Below are positions 1 to 6,452 of a stretch of DNA of 11,959 nt, piece after piece; position 1 is the stretch's first letter, and each line of letters begins with the position of its first letter. The DNA is from Methylococcaceae bacterium (lineage in GTDB: Bacteria > Pseudomonadota > Gammaproteobacteria > Methylococcales > Methylomonadaceae), in assembly GCA_947506075.1 (NCBI GenBank), contig CANNNN010000047.1, positions 1 to 11,959 on the forward strand. Reading direction: 5' to 3'. The notes beneath the pieces were generated by a model that searched no databases, was not told where the DNA came from, and worked only from the letters and a program-made list of their open reading frames with translations. The translations under genes were made by a program, and so were the position numbers.

Positions 1-202
1 AACTATTTGAATAAAAATGATTTTGCTTTTAACGGCTATCGAATTTCATAATAGTTATAAGTCCCTGACGCTAGAATTAATGGATTTAGCCTTCCGCTAA
101 TTTTAAGCCATTGTTTTTATTCAGACCCTAAGTCAGACAGACTCCTAGGTGTTTAATGCGGTTTTTGTTGAGCAACGGTTTAAGGCGTGAAAATTTAATA
201 AT

Positions 203-487
203 TCACTCAATGTCTGATGGCAGTTGCTCCGCTTCGACTGCATTCATTTCTGAACACGACCTGTTCAAAGCCCGCTTTGGATATGCTCTACCTTTCAATA
301 ACATCTCAACAGCCTGCTGATTAATGGCCACTGCACAAAAGCAATAGCCGAAAGTATTTTAGGCAACTTGCAATAAATAAACCACCACGCTGCAGACTAG
401 GCGAAGCATTACAACGCGGCATGTATTTAATTCCCCAGTATTTTATTTATTGCAAGTTGCCTTATTTGCCACTCGTTTATAAGTCAT
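203..487 (-). pseudogene. Short hypothetical reading frame interrupted by a palindromic insertion
   Basis: On the minus strand an ATG at 487-485 starts a frame (MTYKRVAN...) that soon meets a stop inside the palindromic element at 360-462. If the element and one copy of its flanking TATTT (positions 360-467 in all) are removed, the frame continues without a stop to TGA at 205-203. This gives 58 residues running MTYKRVANTFGYCF and ending EAEQLPSDIE. I do not recognise the product and see no good ribosome binding site, so it may be a chance frame or a decayed gene. The argument for it is that the 108-bp removal keeps the frame open across 59 codons. A frame of this length is not rare by chance, so confidence is low. 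Confidence 0.3.
360..462. mobile_element. MITE-like palindromic element of about 103 bp
   Basis: Positions 361-381 (starting AGGCAACTTGCAATAA) and 442-462 are perfect 21-bp inverted repeats of each other, separated by 60 bp. TATTT occurs immediately outside on the left (355-359) and right (463-467) if the element is taken as 360-462, which fits a 5-bp target duplication. There is no room for a transposase, so the element would be non-autonomous and moved by an enzyme encoded elsewhere. The spacer (382-441) shows only weak internal complementarity. An alternative with TA duplications (360-361 and 463-464) and a 101-bp element is possible. It would suggest an IS630/Tc1-like mobiliser, but it does not restore the surrounding reading frame. 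The family is not identified. Confidence 0.6.
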
Positions 488-607
488 GACGGCTAAATCA
501 TTACGAAGCGATTATTGGGTGTTAGAATAAGGCAAGCTCTGAGTTAGATCGTCTGTAGATAGTTCAACAATACATAAAACCAGTATTACTGAAAATTTTT
601 TTTCACT

Positions 608-614
608 AAGAGGA
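608..614 (+). promoter_or_regulatory. Ribosome binding site of the UPF0182 gene
   Basis: AAGAGGA lies 4 nt before the ATG at 619. The spacing is a little short, but the motif is strong and supports this start, as does the membrane-helix N-terminus that follows. Confidence 0.6.
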
Positions 615-618
615 CATT

Positions 619-3279
619 ATGCGGAACCTTAAGTTTTTACCCGCGCTGATTGGCGCGATATTAGTAACCGCTGTCATTTTATATGTCGCCTTCTATTTCA
701 TATTTCTTGATCTGTTTGTTGACTTATGGTGGTACGAATCCTTAAAGCTTGAAGCCTACTTCTGGCTAAGACTGCTATACAAGTTTTTTCTTTCGGGCGG
801 GGTAACCCTGGCCTTCTTTGCTATTTTCTTTTTTCATTTCTGGATTGCCTCGCGTTATCTGGGTTTAAACCCGCCGGATGAAGTGCTCAGCAATATCGAT
901 AAGCGCCGCCGCTTCCAGTATTTTGCCGATACTTTTATGAATGGCTCGGCCAAGATATATACGCCAGTATCTCTGGTGCTGGCTGTTATTATTGCGATTC
1001 CCTTCTATGATCAGTGGGAAACGACATTATTGTTCTTTTTTGGCAGTAATTCGGGCGTGACCGAAACGGTTTACGGCAACGATGTCAGCTTTTATATGCT
1101 GTCCTACCCGACTTACATGATGATTCAGCAAGAACTGCTGGAAACGGCTTCGCTGATTTTCTGCATGGTTGGTATTTTATATTGGCTGGAACATATTTTT
1201 ATTCCGAATCAAAGCTCTGAATTTCCGTTGGGCGCCAAGGTTCATCTAACCATTCTGATCGGTTTTGTGGTTGCGTTCGTGGTCTGGGGCTTCATGCTGG
1301 ACAGGTTTACGCTGCTTTATACCGACAGCCACGAACCGGTTTTTTATGGTCCGGGGTTTGTTGAAATACGATATCAACTGCCGCTGATCTGGCTTGAAAT
1401 TGTGACCTTCGTGGCGACAGCGATTACCGCAGGCCTGTTTATTTTTTCAGAAAAGCACCGGGTAAAAACACCGTTTTTCATCGCCTTGACTCTATTCCTC
1501 AGTGTTGCAGGTTTGCCCAAAGTTCAGTTCATTCCTGATTTAATCCAGAAATACATCGTCAATCCAAATCCGGTTAAATCAAACAGCCCGTTTATGCAGC
1601 AGAATATTGATGCGACGCTGGCGGCTTATGATTTGAAAAATATCAAGACGGTTGATATGACCATTAAGCTGGACGCGGCCCAGGATATTGAAACCTGGAG
1701 CACGCAAAAGCATTTTCAAAATATTCCGGTATGGGATAGGGAATACATCATTGATAGTTTCAAACAGTTACAGGAGATCAGGCCTTATTACAAAATCCGG
1801 TCTGTCGATGAAGATCGTTATTTTATTGGTGATCATATGCGGCAGGTTAATCTGGCCGCCAGGGAAATCAATATTTCCAGGTTGCCGCCCGAAGCGCAAA
1901 ACTGGGAGAATACCCATTTACGCTATACCCACGGCTACGGTGCCGTCGTTACGCCTGCTGCACAGGATGCCAACAAGCCTCTGGTTTGGTATTTACGCGA
2001 TTTAAACATGTACTCCGATGTCGGTTTTCAGGTTAAATATCCGGACATCTACTATGGTGAAGAGCACTATGACTATGCGATTGTTCCGAACAAACTGAAT
2101 GTCGAAGGCATTGCCGCGACTGGAGTCACGGGAGTCAGTAAAGATGATAGCTATCATGGTGAGGGCGGCATTCGGATTCCCACCCTGTTCAGAAAAGCCT
2201 TATTTTCCTTTTATTTCAAGGACGAAAAAATATTCTTTTCAACCAATATATCGGCCGAGAGCAAGGTCAAAATACGCAGAAATATAACCGAGCGGATAAA
2301 CCACTTAACGCCTTTTTTGCATCTGGATAAAGACCCTTACCTAGTGATAACCAAGGATAGGTTCTACTGGATACAGGATGCCTACACCTTGTCCAACAAA
2401 TATCCGGTATCCAAGCCGGCAGGCGATGACTTCCTGGAGGGGCATAAGGATTTCAACTACATACGCAATTCGGTCAAGATTGTCGTCGATGCCTATGACG
2501 GAGATGTTGATTTTTATATTTCAGATCCGTCGGATGCGATTATTCAGGCCTACAGCGGTGCCTATCCTGGATTATTTAAAAACCTGGACGAAATACCCCA
2601 AGAATTAAAGGCACACTTGCGTTATCCGCGTGATCTTTATTATCTGCAGATGAAAGTGTATGCCAAATATCATCAGAAGACCCCAGCGTTATTTTACGAA
2701 CAGGCCGAAACCTGGCAGTTTGCCAATGTACGGGGGGGGGCGGTATTGCCTTATTATCAGACCATGGACTTTGGCAACTGTCAGGATACGGAAGAGTTTG
2801 TGTTGATTAATCCGATGACGCCGGTTAACAGAACCAATCTGAGTATGATAGGTGTTGCCGGAACCCTGGATAAAACTCAGTGCGGCCTGGGATATAAACC
2901 CAATATAACTATTTATAAGTTCGGCAAAGATGTCCAGGTTAACGGGCCGGCTCAAATTGAAGCCTTGACGCAGCAGAATCCTGAAATCTCCGAGCAATTC
3001 ACGCTTTGGGATCAGTCGGGTTCAATTGTCGAAATGGGCCGCATGGTTATTTTACCGATGGGCAATACTGTCCTGTATGTGCAACCTATCTATATTGCCT
3101 CAACCAAAAATAAAATGCCTCAACTGACCCGGGTCATTGTGTCTATTGGCAATGAGACGATTATGGATACAACGTTATGGTCGGCCTTTAATCGTTTAAA
3201 ACAAATTTATCTGAAAAATGCCGCTGACAGCGATGGCTCGGAAACGCCCAAGGCCATTATATGGCCGAAGGGCAAGTAG
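619..3279 (+). CDS. UPF0182 family large integral membrane protein
   Basis: The 886-residue product has about seven N-terminal membrane helices, near residues 6-33, 54-77, 113-131, 170-191, 207-227, 253-276 and 284-300. A long soluble region of roughly 580 residues follows and probably faces outside the cytoplasm. Family-typical stretches include WWYESLKLEAYFWLRLL (37-53), VYGNDVSFYMLSYP (151-164), YTHGYGAVVTP, YPDIYYGE, and NYIRNSVKIVVDAYDGDVDF followed by PGLFK and LRYPRDLY. The length is normal for UPF0182, and no catalytic motif is known to me; the biochemical role of the family is not established. A run of nine G (2732-2740) sits inside codons 705-708 (R-G-G-A) and keeps the frame here. 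The gene ends 9 nt before the start assigned to the downstream glycosyltransferase, with a hairpin at the junction. The family assignment is firm and function is unknown. Confidence 0.93.
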   Translation: MRNLKFLPALIGAILVTAVILYVAFYFIFLDLFVDLWWYESLKLEAYFWLRLLYKFFLSGGVTLAFFAIFFFHFWIASRYLGLNPPDEVLSNIDKRRRFQYFADTFMNGSAKIYTPVSLVLAVIIAIPFYDQWETTLLFFFGSNSGVTETVYGNDVSFYMLSYPTYMMIQQELLETASLIFCMVGILYWLEHIFIPNQSSEFPLGAKVHLTILIGFVVAFVVWGFMLDRFTLLYTDSHEPVFYGPGFVEIRYQLPLIWLEIVTFVATAITAGLFIFSEKHRVKTPFFIALTLFLSVAGLPKVQFIPDLIQKYIVNPNPVKSNSPFMQQNIDATLAAYDLKNIKTVDMTIKLDAAQDIETWSTQKHFQNIPVWDREYIIDSFKQLQEIRPYYKIRSVDEDRYFIGDHMRQVNLAAREINISRLPPEAQNWENTHLRYTHGYGAVVTPAAQDANKPLVWYLRDLNMYSDVGFQVKYPDIYYGEEHYDYAIVPNKLNVEGIAATGVTGVSKDDSYHGEGGIRIPTLFRKALFSFYFKDEKIFFSTNISAESKVKIRRNITERINHLTPFLHLDKDPYLVITKDRFYWIQDAYTLSNKYPVSKPAGDDFLEGHKDFNYIRNSVKIVVDAYDGDVDFYISDPSDAIIQAYSGAYPGLFKNLDEIPQELKAHLRYPRDLYYLQMKVYAKYHQKTPALFYEQAETWQFANVRGGAVLPYYQTMDFGNCQDTEEFVLINPMTPVNRTNLSMIGVAGTLDKTQCGLGYKPNITIYKFGKDVQVNGPAQIEALTQQNPEISEQFTLWDQSGSIVEMGRMVILPMGNTVLYVQPIYIASTKNKMPQLTRVIVSIGNETIMDTTLWSAFNRLKQIYLKNAADSDGSETPKAIIWPKGK

Positions 3280-3288
3280 TAAGGAAGT

Positions 3289-4203
3289 TTGGCCAGCGGT
3301 CATAGCGACTGCTGGCCACAATTAACAGGTAATGTTATCAATATTTCAGTTATTATCCCCAGCTACAATCGCCGTGAGTTGCTAAAGCGCGCGCTGATCT
3401 CCGTCTATGCCCAAACCTTGCAACCTGCTGAAGTTATAGTCATTGATGACGGTTCAACTGATGGTACCGAGACCATGCTTCGTCTGGAATTTCCTCAGGT
3501 CAACGCGATTCAGCAGGAAAATCTTGGCGTCAGTGCGGCACGAAATCTGGGGCTACAACAAGCAAGCGGAGACTGGCTGGCTTTTCTGGATTCTGATGAT
3601 GAATGGCTGCCTGAAAAATTGCGCAAGCAGCAGCTCGCATTAGAAAGCAACCCTGAATACAGGATTTGCCACACCGAAGAGAACTGGATACGCAATGGTA
3701 TTCAGGTTGGCGTACCCAAGAAATACGCAAAAGCCGGCGGCTGGATATTTAGTGATTGCTTGCCGCTCTGCGCTATTTCACCGTCCACGGTGTTGATACA
3801 CCGCTCGGTATTTTCCGCCGTAGGCCAGTTTGATGTCCGGTTACCTGCCTGCGAAGACTATGACCTGTGGCTTAGAATCAGTGCAAATTACCCTGTTTTA
3901 TTGGTCGCGCAGCCGCAAATAAATAAACATGGCGGGCATCAAGATCAGCTATCCCAAATCCACTGGGGCATGGATAGATTCCGTATCAGTGCCTTGCAAA
4001 AGATTATAGATACGGGCCAATTATCCGAGGAAAACAGCCTGGCGGCAGTCAAGATGCTGATTAAAAAGGCTGAAGTTTATCTTTGTGGCGCTAGAAAACG
4101 CGGTAAAAGTGATGAAGAGGATTATTATTGTCAGCTCATTGGTCTCTATAAGAGACAATTAAATTATTTGGAGTTTTCAGCTCATGGAGAAATGGAGCAC
4201 TGA
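3289..4203 (+). CDS. Glycosyltransferase family 2 (GT-A fold)
   Basis: The 304-residue product should transfer a sugar from a nucleotide-sugar to an acceptor at the cytoplasmic face; donor and acceptor cannot be told from the sequence. The GT2 landmarks are in order: ISVIIPSYNRRELL (19-32), the nucleotide-binding VIVIDDGSTDGT (49-60), NLGVSAARN (78-86), the metal-binding DxD within FLDSDDEW (99-106), the SPSTVLIHR acceptor-side region (164-172) and the catalytic-base motif ACEDYDLW (187-194). There is no membrane segment. The start is doubtful. TTG at 3289 is the only conventional in-frame start before the conserved core, it is 1 nt from the purine-rich AAGGAAG, and it lies in a hairpin. Residues 1-16 look unlike the family, which usually begins within a few residues of ISVIIPSYN. 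A rare ATT/ATC start near 3337-3343, or a mutated start, is possible. No other sugar-polymer gene is nearby. Confidence 0.88.
   Translation: MASGHSDCWPQLTGNVINISVIIPSYNRRELLKRALISVYAQTLQPAEVIVIDDGSTDGTETMLRLEFPQVNAIQQENLGVSAARNLGLQQASGDWLAFLDSDDEWLPEKLRKQQLALESNPEYRICHTEENWIRNGIQVGVPKKYAKAGGWIFSDCLPLCAISPSTVLIHRSVFSAVGQFDVRLPACEDYDLWLRISANYPVLLVAQPQINKHGGHQDQLSQIHWGMDRFRISALQKIIDTGQLSEENSLAAVKMLIKKAEVYLCGARKRGKSDEEDYYCQLIGLYKRQLNYLEFSAHGEMEH
3290..3318 (+). other. Hairpin at the junction of the UPF0182 gene and the glycosyltransferase
   Basis: TGGCCAGCGGTC (3290-3301) pairs with GACTGCTGGCCA (3307-3318), giving a 12-bp stem with one G-T pair and a 5-nt loop. It begins 10 nt after the TAG stop of the UPF0182 gene. 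No T-run follows it on either strand, so it is not a standard intrinsic terminator. It covers the TTG assigned as the glycosyltransferase start, so it could lower translation of that gene or stabilise the end of the upstream message. Confidence 0.6.
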
Positions 4204-4220
4204 TACTCACAGAGTAGAAA

Positions 4221-4473
4221 CTCATCATCCCGTTTACCGCGCCGAGCACCGAAGCTTTTAACAGGATAGGCCCGCTAGGGGCGGATCAGGGATGCCGCGC
4301 GTTGCCAAAGGGACAGGAGTCCCTTTTGGTAACCTCCTGTTAAAAGCGAGACGCGCAGGATGAAGCGGTAACCGGGTGGCCTTTCTTTTGGATACTTTTC
4401 TTTGGCCCTGCAAAGAAAAGTATCTCGCCTTCGGGTGCGAGAACCCGTATCAAAAACCGTCGCGATAGCGACA
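4221..4473. repeat. Composite hairpin-rich intergenic repeat
   Basis: About 250 bp made almost entirely of nested and tandem inverted repeats. An outer pair, CCCGTTTACCGC (4229-4240) with GCGGTAACCGGG (4365-4376), matches at 11 of 12. Inside it GCTTTTAACAGGA (4254-4266) pairs perfectly with 4335-4347, and inside that GTTGCCAAAGGGAC pairs imperfectly with GTCCCTTTTGGTAAC (about 4301-4332). To the right are three simple hairpins: GATACTTTTCTTTG (4391-4404) with its perfect complement 4411-4424, TCTCGC/GCGAGA (4423-4442), and GTCGC/GCGAC (4459-4472). Sequences of this style recur between genes in several gammaproteobacteria, which is from memory and not checked here. It may act as a transcript end or mRNA-stability element between the convergent glycosyltransferase and regulator genes. 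Confidence 0.6.
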
Positions 4474-4597
4474 CAACAACTGAATACACACTATCTGCGT
4501 AACATCAGTGATTAAAAGGCATAACAAACTGGATGTTGATAATTTAAAAATCTGCGTATAACCGTCGAATCGGCGTTCTATTATGCTGCAATACTTG

Positions 4598-5236
4598 TCA
4601 TTTGATCCCAAAGCTACAGTTACAATCGCCTTTAGCCATGCAGCTTAAATGCTCAATGTCTTTGTCCAATAAAGATGACATCAGCGCCAAATCGAAGTCG
4701 CAAATCGCTGGATGTTTCTGCGCCAGATCGTGATAAATACAATTTCTGGCCTGAATGTTCAGATGTTCGGTTTCGGGTTCTGTTACCACGTTCACCTGGA
4801 AACCAAGATCAGTCATGATCAAGGCCAGTTGATCAACGCGTTCGTGGAGATTTTTTCCGGAAAATTTTTCACGCAACGTATCCGCCAGCTTGGTGCCCAG
4901 TTTTTGCATATAAGCCTTAAAGCGCTCAGGTCCGATTTCCTGCTGTAAATCGCTAAGTATTAACTCTGAAAACCAGGCATATTGCTTAGGGAAATAATTG
5001 CTGCCTTTGTCGGTTATCACGTATATAGTCACCGGGCGTCCGGCAGTTTTATTCTGGGTATTTTTTCTGATGTAACCATCCCGTTCAAGCACCACAAAAT
5101 GCTGCTGCACTGCGGTTCTTGAAATATCGAGACGTTTAGAAAGATCATCAACACTCAAGCCATTTCCGTTTTCCAGCAGATATTCAAGAATCTGATGTTG
5201 GCGGGAACTTATTTTTTGAGGTATCAGTGGATGCAT
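4598..5236 (-). CDS. Winged-helix transcriptional regulator, COG2345/SufR-like, with C-terminal cysteine cluster
   Basis: The 212-residue product is a DNA-binding regulator. Its N-terminal winged helix (about 10-75) contains the helix-turn-helix LSVDDLSKRLDISRTAVQQHFVVLERDGYI (27-56), the wing with AGRPVTIYVITDKG (65-78), and the FPKQYAWFSELIL segment typical of this family. The C-terminal half carries five cysteines: C166, C179, C199, C205 and C207, spaced C-X12-C-X19-C-X5-C-X-C. SufR and its relatives use clustered C-terminal cysteines to hold a [4Fe-4S] cluster, so a redox-, NO- or iron-sensing role is a reasonable inference. The gene is divergent from a truncated haemoglobin, with a dyad in the shared upstream region, which suggests it controls that gene and itself. 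No good ribosome binding site precedes the ATG at 5236, and no better in-frame start was found. It is too divergent to name sufR with confidence. Confidence 0.85.
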   Translation of the reverse strand: MHPLIPQKISSRQHQILEYLLENGNGLSVDDLSKRLDISRTAVQQHFVVLERDGYIRKNTQNKTAGRPVTIYVITDKGSNYFPKQYAWFSELILSDLQQEIGPERFKAYMQKLGTKLADTLREKFSGKNLHERVDQLALIMTDLGFQVNVVTEPETEHLNIQARNCIYHDLAQKHPAICDFDLALMSSLLDKDIEHLSCMAKGDCNCSFGIK

Positions 5237-5282
5237 TTTTTGGCCGACGGTTTTCAGTAAGGTTTCGAATAGAATAGCTCAT

Positions 5283-5320
5283 TATGCCATATATAACTTG
5301 CAAAAGGTTTATATGGCATA
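5283..5320. promoter_or_regulatory. Candidate operator: dyad between the regulator and haemoglobin genes
   Basis: TATGCCATATA (5283-5293) is repeated exactly as its reverse complement TATATGGCATA (5310-5320), with 16 nt between the arms. The inner part holds a second, shorter pair, AAC (5295-5297) and GTT (5307-5309). The dyad lies 46 bp upstream of the regulator start and about 80 bp upstream of the haemoglobin start, a fitting place for control of both. A weak candidate promoter for the haemoglobin, TTGTCT (5324-5329), 17 nt, TATGAG (5347-5352), would start just to its right. Binding by the regulator is inference. Confidence 0.5.
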
Positions 5321-5392
5321 AATTTGTCTGTTGTTATAAACTTCTGTATGAGCACTTATGCTTAAATAATAATAATTACACTACCCAATACT

Positions 5393-5396
5393 GGAG
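5393..5396 (+). promoter_or_regulatory. Ribosome binding site deciding the haemoglobin start
   Basis: GGAG lies 3 nt before the first ATG (5400) and 6 nt before the second (5403). The second spacing is better, so translation probably starts at 5403. Confidence 0.45.
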
Positions 5397-5402
5397 ACAA
5401 TG

Positions 5403-5795
5403 ATGAGCGAGTCACAAGAAACAACGCCAAGCCAAACCTTGTACGAAAAAATCGGCGGCGAAGCGGCTGTTAATGCTGCGGTAGATATTTTTTATCGCAA
5501 AGTACTAAGCGATTACCGCATTAACCGTTTTTTCGACAATTCCGACATGGAAAAGCAAGCCGCCAAACAAAAAGCCTTTTTTACGATGGCATTCGGCGGT
5601 CCCAATAATTATAACGGTCAAGACATGCGTACTGTTCATGCACGTTTTGTAAAGATGGGTTTAAATGCCAGCCATTTTGACGCCGTCATGGAGCATCTTG
5701 GCGCAACCTTAACCGAGTTAAATGTTCCGCCAGAACTGATCGCCCAAGCTGCGGCGATTGCGGAAAGTACACGCAACGACGTATTAGGGAAATAA
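5403..5795 (+). CDS. Group 1 truncated haemoglobin (trHbN-like)
   Basis: The product is about 130 residues, the usual length for a 2-on-2 truncated globin. These cytoplasmic haem proteins bind O2 and NO, and many group 1 members detoxify NO. Numbered from the first ATG at 5400, family landmarks are LYEKIGGEAAV (14-24), the helix B Phe31-Tyr32 pair whose tyrosine normally stabilises bound ligand, RFFDNSDMEKQAAKQKAFF (43-61) with Gln53 and Gln57 as likely distal residues, the GGPNNYNG turn (66-73), and the proximal haem ligand His80 in MRTVHARF. The GGAG spacing favours the second ATG at 5403, which shifts these numbers by one. The gene appears monocistronic and is divergent from a cysteine-rich regulator, so induction by NO, low O2 or Fe-S damage is likely but unproven. 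Confidence 0.92.
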   Translation: MSESQETTPSQTLYEKIGGEAAVNAAVDIFYRKVLSDYRINRFFDNSDMEKQAAKQKAFFTMAFGGPNNYNGQDMRTVHARFVKMGLNASHFDAVMEHLGATLTELNVPPELIAQAAAIAESTRNDVLGK

Positions 5796-6291
5796 CTGAA
5801 ACTTCAGGTGGGAGTAGGCACTGCAACATTGTTGGCGTAGCCTGTCTAATGCGCAGTCTTGACAACGTTCCACCTGAATCAGCCCGAGCCGGCCTTAATG
5901 ATACCCTGGAAAAGAAAATTACTTTCTGGCTTGTATCTGTCAACCGGTGCAGGATATGACAGTCGCCTTGTCCAAGCAGCAAGGCGCTTTAATTGTAGCG
6001 GGCGTTTTCAAAAAACACTTGTTGACGCCCGATATCATCCATTTAATTTTGGAATATCTAACGCCGTTTGAGTTTTTTTCCAGTCAGATTTTTAATTTAA
6101 AGCGCTCTGATGGGCTTAACCCGCCGTTATTCTATTGCAAATATCCCGTCCAGATACGCCGCCTGCTAAATTGTCAGTTTAGCCGTTGAGTGCATGATGA
6201 GCTGGCAATTAAGCTAGATATCTGCGATTCTTGCCGTGTAGCGTCGCGCGCGGAACAAGCCCATTTATCCACAATGATTTATATACGTACC
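5796..6291. other. Long non-coding gap between the haemoglobin and lptM
   Basis: About 500 bp with no gene I can support. Short frames exist here (for example an 80-codon plus frame with GTG at 5947 ending at 6189), but none resembles a known family or has a good ribosome binding site. It holds several inverted repeats: CTGAA/TTCAG right after the haemoglobin stop (5796-5807); TTCAGGTGG (5803-5811) with CCACCTGAA (5870-5878), enclosing ACTGC/GCAGT and CAACATTGTTG; CGCCTTG/CAAGGCG (5964-5986); and CGGGCGT/ACGCCCG (5999-6031). The first group could be an intergenic repeat or a structured transcript end. The lptM promoter is presumably in the right half. In many gammaproteobacteria cyaY lies divergent from lptM at this spot; I see no trace of it. 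Confidence 0.5.
5964..5986 (+). terminator. Weak candidate terminator after the haemoglobin gene
   Basis: CGCCTTG (5964-5970) pairs with CAAGGCG (5980-5986) around a 9-nt loop, and CTTTAATT follows. The stem is only 7 bp, the T-run is poor, and it lies about 170 bp past the stop codon. Confidence 0.25.
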
Positions 6292-6450
6292 ATGAAACCT
6301 TATATAATACTGCTGTTGCTGCTGAACATGATTCTTGCAGGCTGCGGCCAGCCCGGTCCGCTTTATTTGCCAGGCCACGCAGCACCGGTTTACGTACCAC
6401 CAGAACCGGCTCAAAAATCCGAACAACCCAAGCCCGAACCAGCCAAATAA
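6292..6450 (+). CDS. LPS translocon maturation chaperone LptM (small lipoprotein)
   Basis: The 52-residue product has a lipoprotein signal peptide: MKP, then the hydrophobic run YIILLLLLNMI, then the lipobox LAGC with Cys18 as the lipidated residue. Immediately after it comes CGQPGPLYLP, the hallmark of LptM (formerly YifL), followed by a proline-rich tail (PPEPAQKSEQPKPEPAK). LptM is an outer-membrane lipoprotein that helps LptD form its correct disulfides within the LptDE translocon. Position just before lysA, 2 nt away, is the standard gammaproteobacterial context. An upstream in-frame ATG at 6274 (adding MIYIRT) is possible. Neither start has a good ribosome binding site; the shorter one gives the more usual signal peptide. 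Confidence 0.85.
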   Translation: MKPYIILLLLLNMILAGCGQPGPLYLPGHAAPVYVPPEPAQKSEQPKPEPAK

Positions 6451-6452
6451 AT

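Larger units (their letters stand above)
1..618. other. Gene-poor region upstream of the UPF0182 gene
   Basis: No intact protein gene or recognisable RNA gene was found here. Positions 1-202 are AT-rich and show nothing I can name. Positions 203-487 hold a broken minus-strand reading frame and 360-462 a palindromic insertion, both listed separately. Positions 490-607 presumably hold the promoter of the UPF0182 gene, but no -35/-10 pair is good enough to call. A run of eight T (596-603) lies just before its ribosome binding site. Confidence 0.6.

Noticed and set aside
3290..3318. Hairpin after the UPF0182 gene as an intrinsic terminator
   Set aside because: The sequence after the stem (CAATTAACAG) has no T-run, and none is seen in the reverse direction.
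4391..4424. Perfect 14-bp hairpin as an intrinsic terminator
   Set aside because: No T-run follows the stem on the plus strand, and it is embedded in a larger repeat. A terminator role is possible but not supported.
5686..5982. 98-codon minus-strand frame overlapping the haemoglobin 3' end
   Set aside because: It runs antisense over a secure gene and across inverted repeats; its composition does not look like a protein.
5947..6189. 80-codon plus-strand frame starting at GTG 5947
   Set aside because: There is no recognisable family, ribosome binding site or helpful context. It is kept only as a note in the gap description.
6231..6452. Upstream extension of lysA to a 489-residue protein
   Set aside because: It overlaps lptM in another frame and lacks family similarity. 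The ATG at 6453 gives the normal LysA length and N-terminus.
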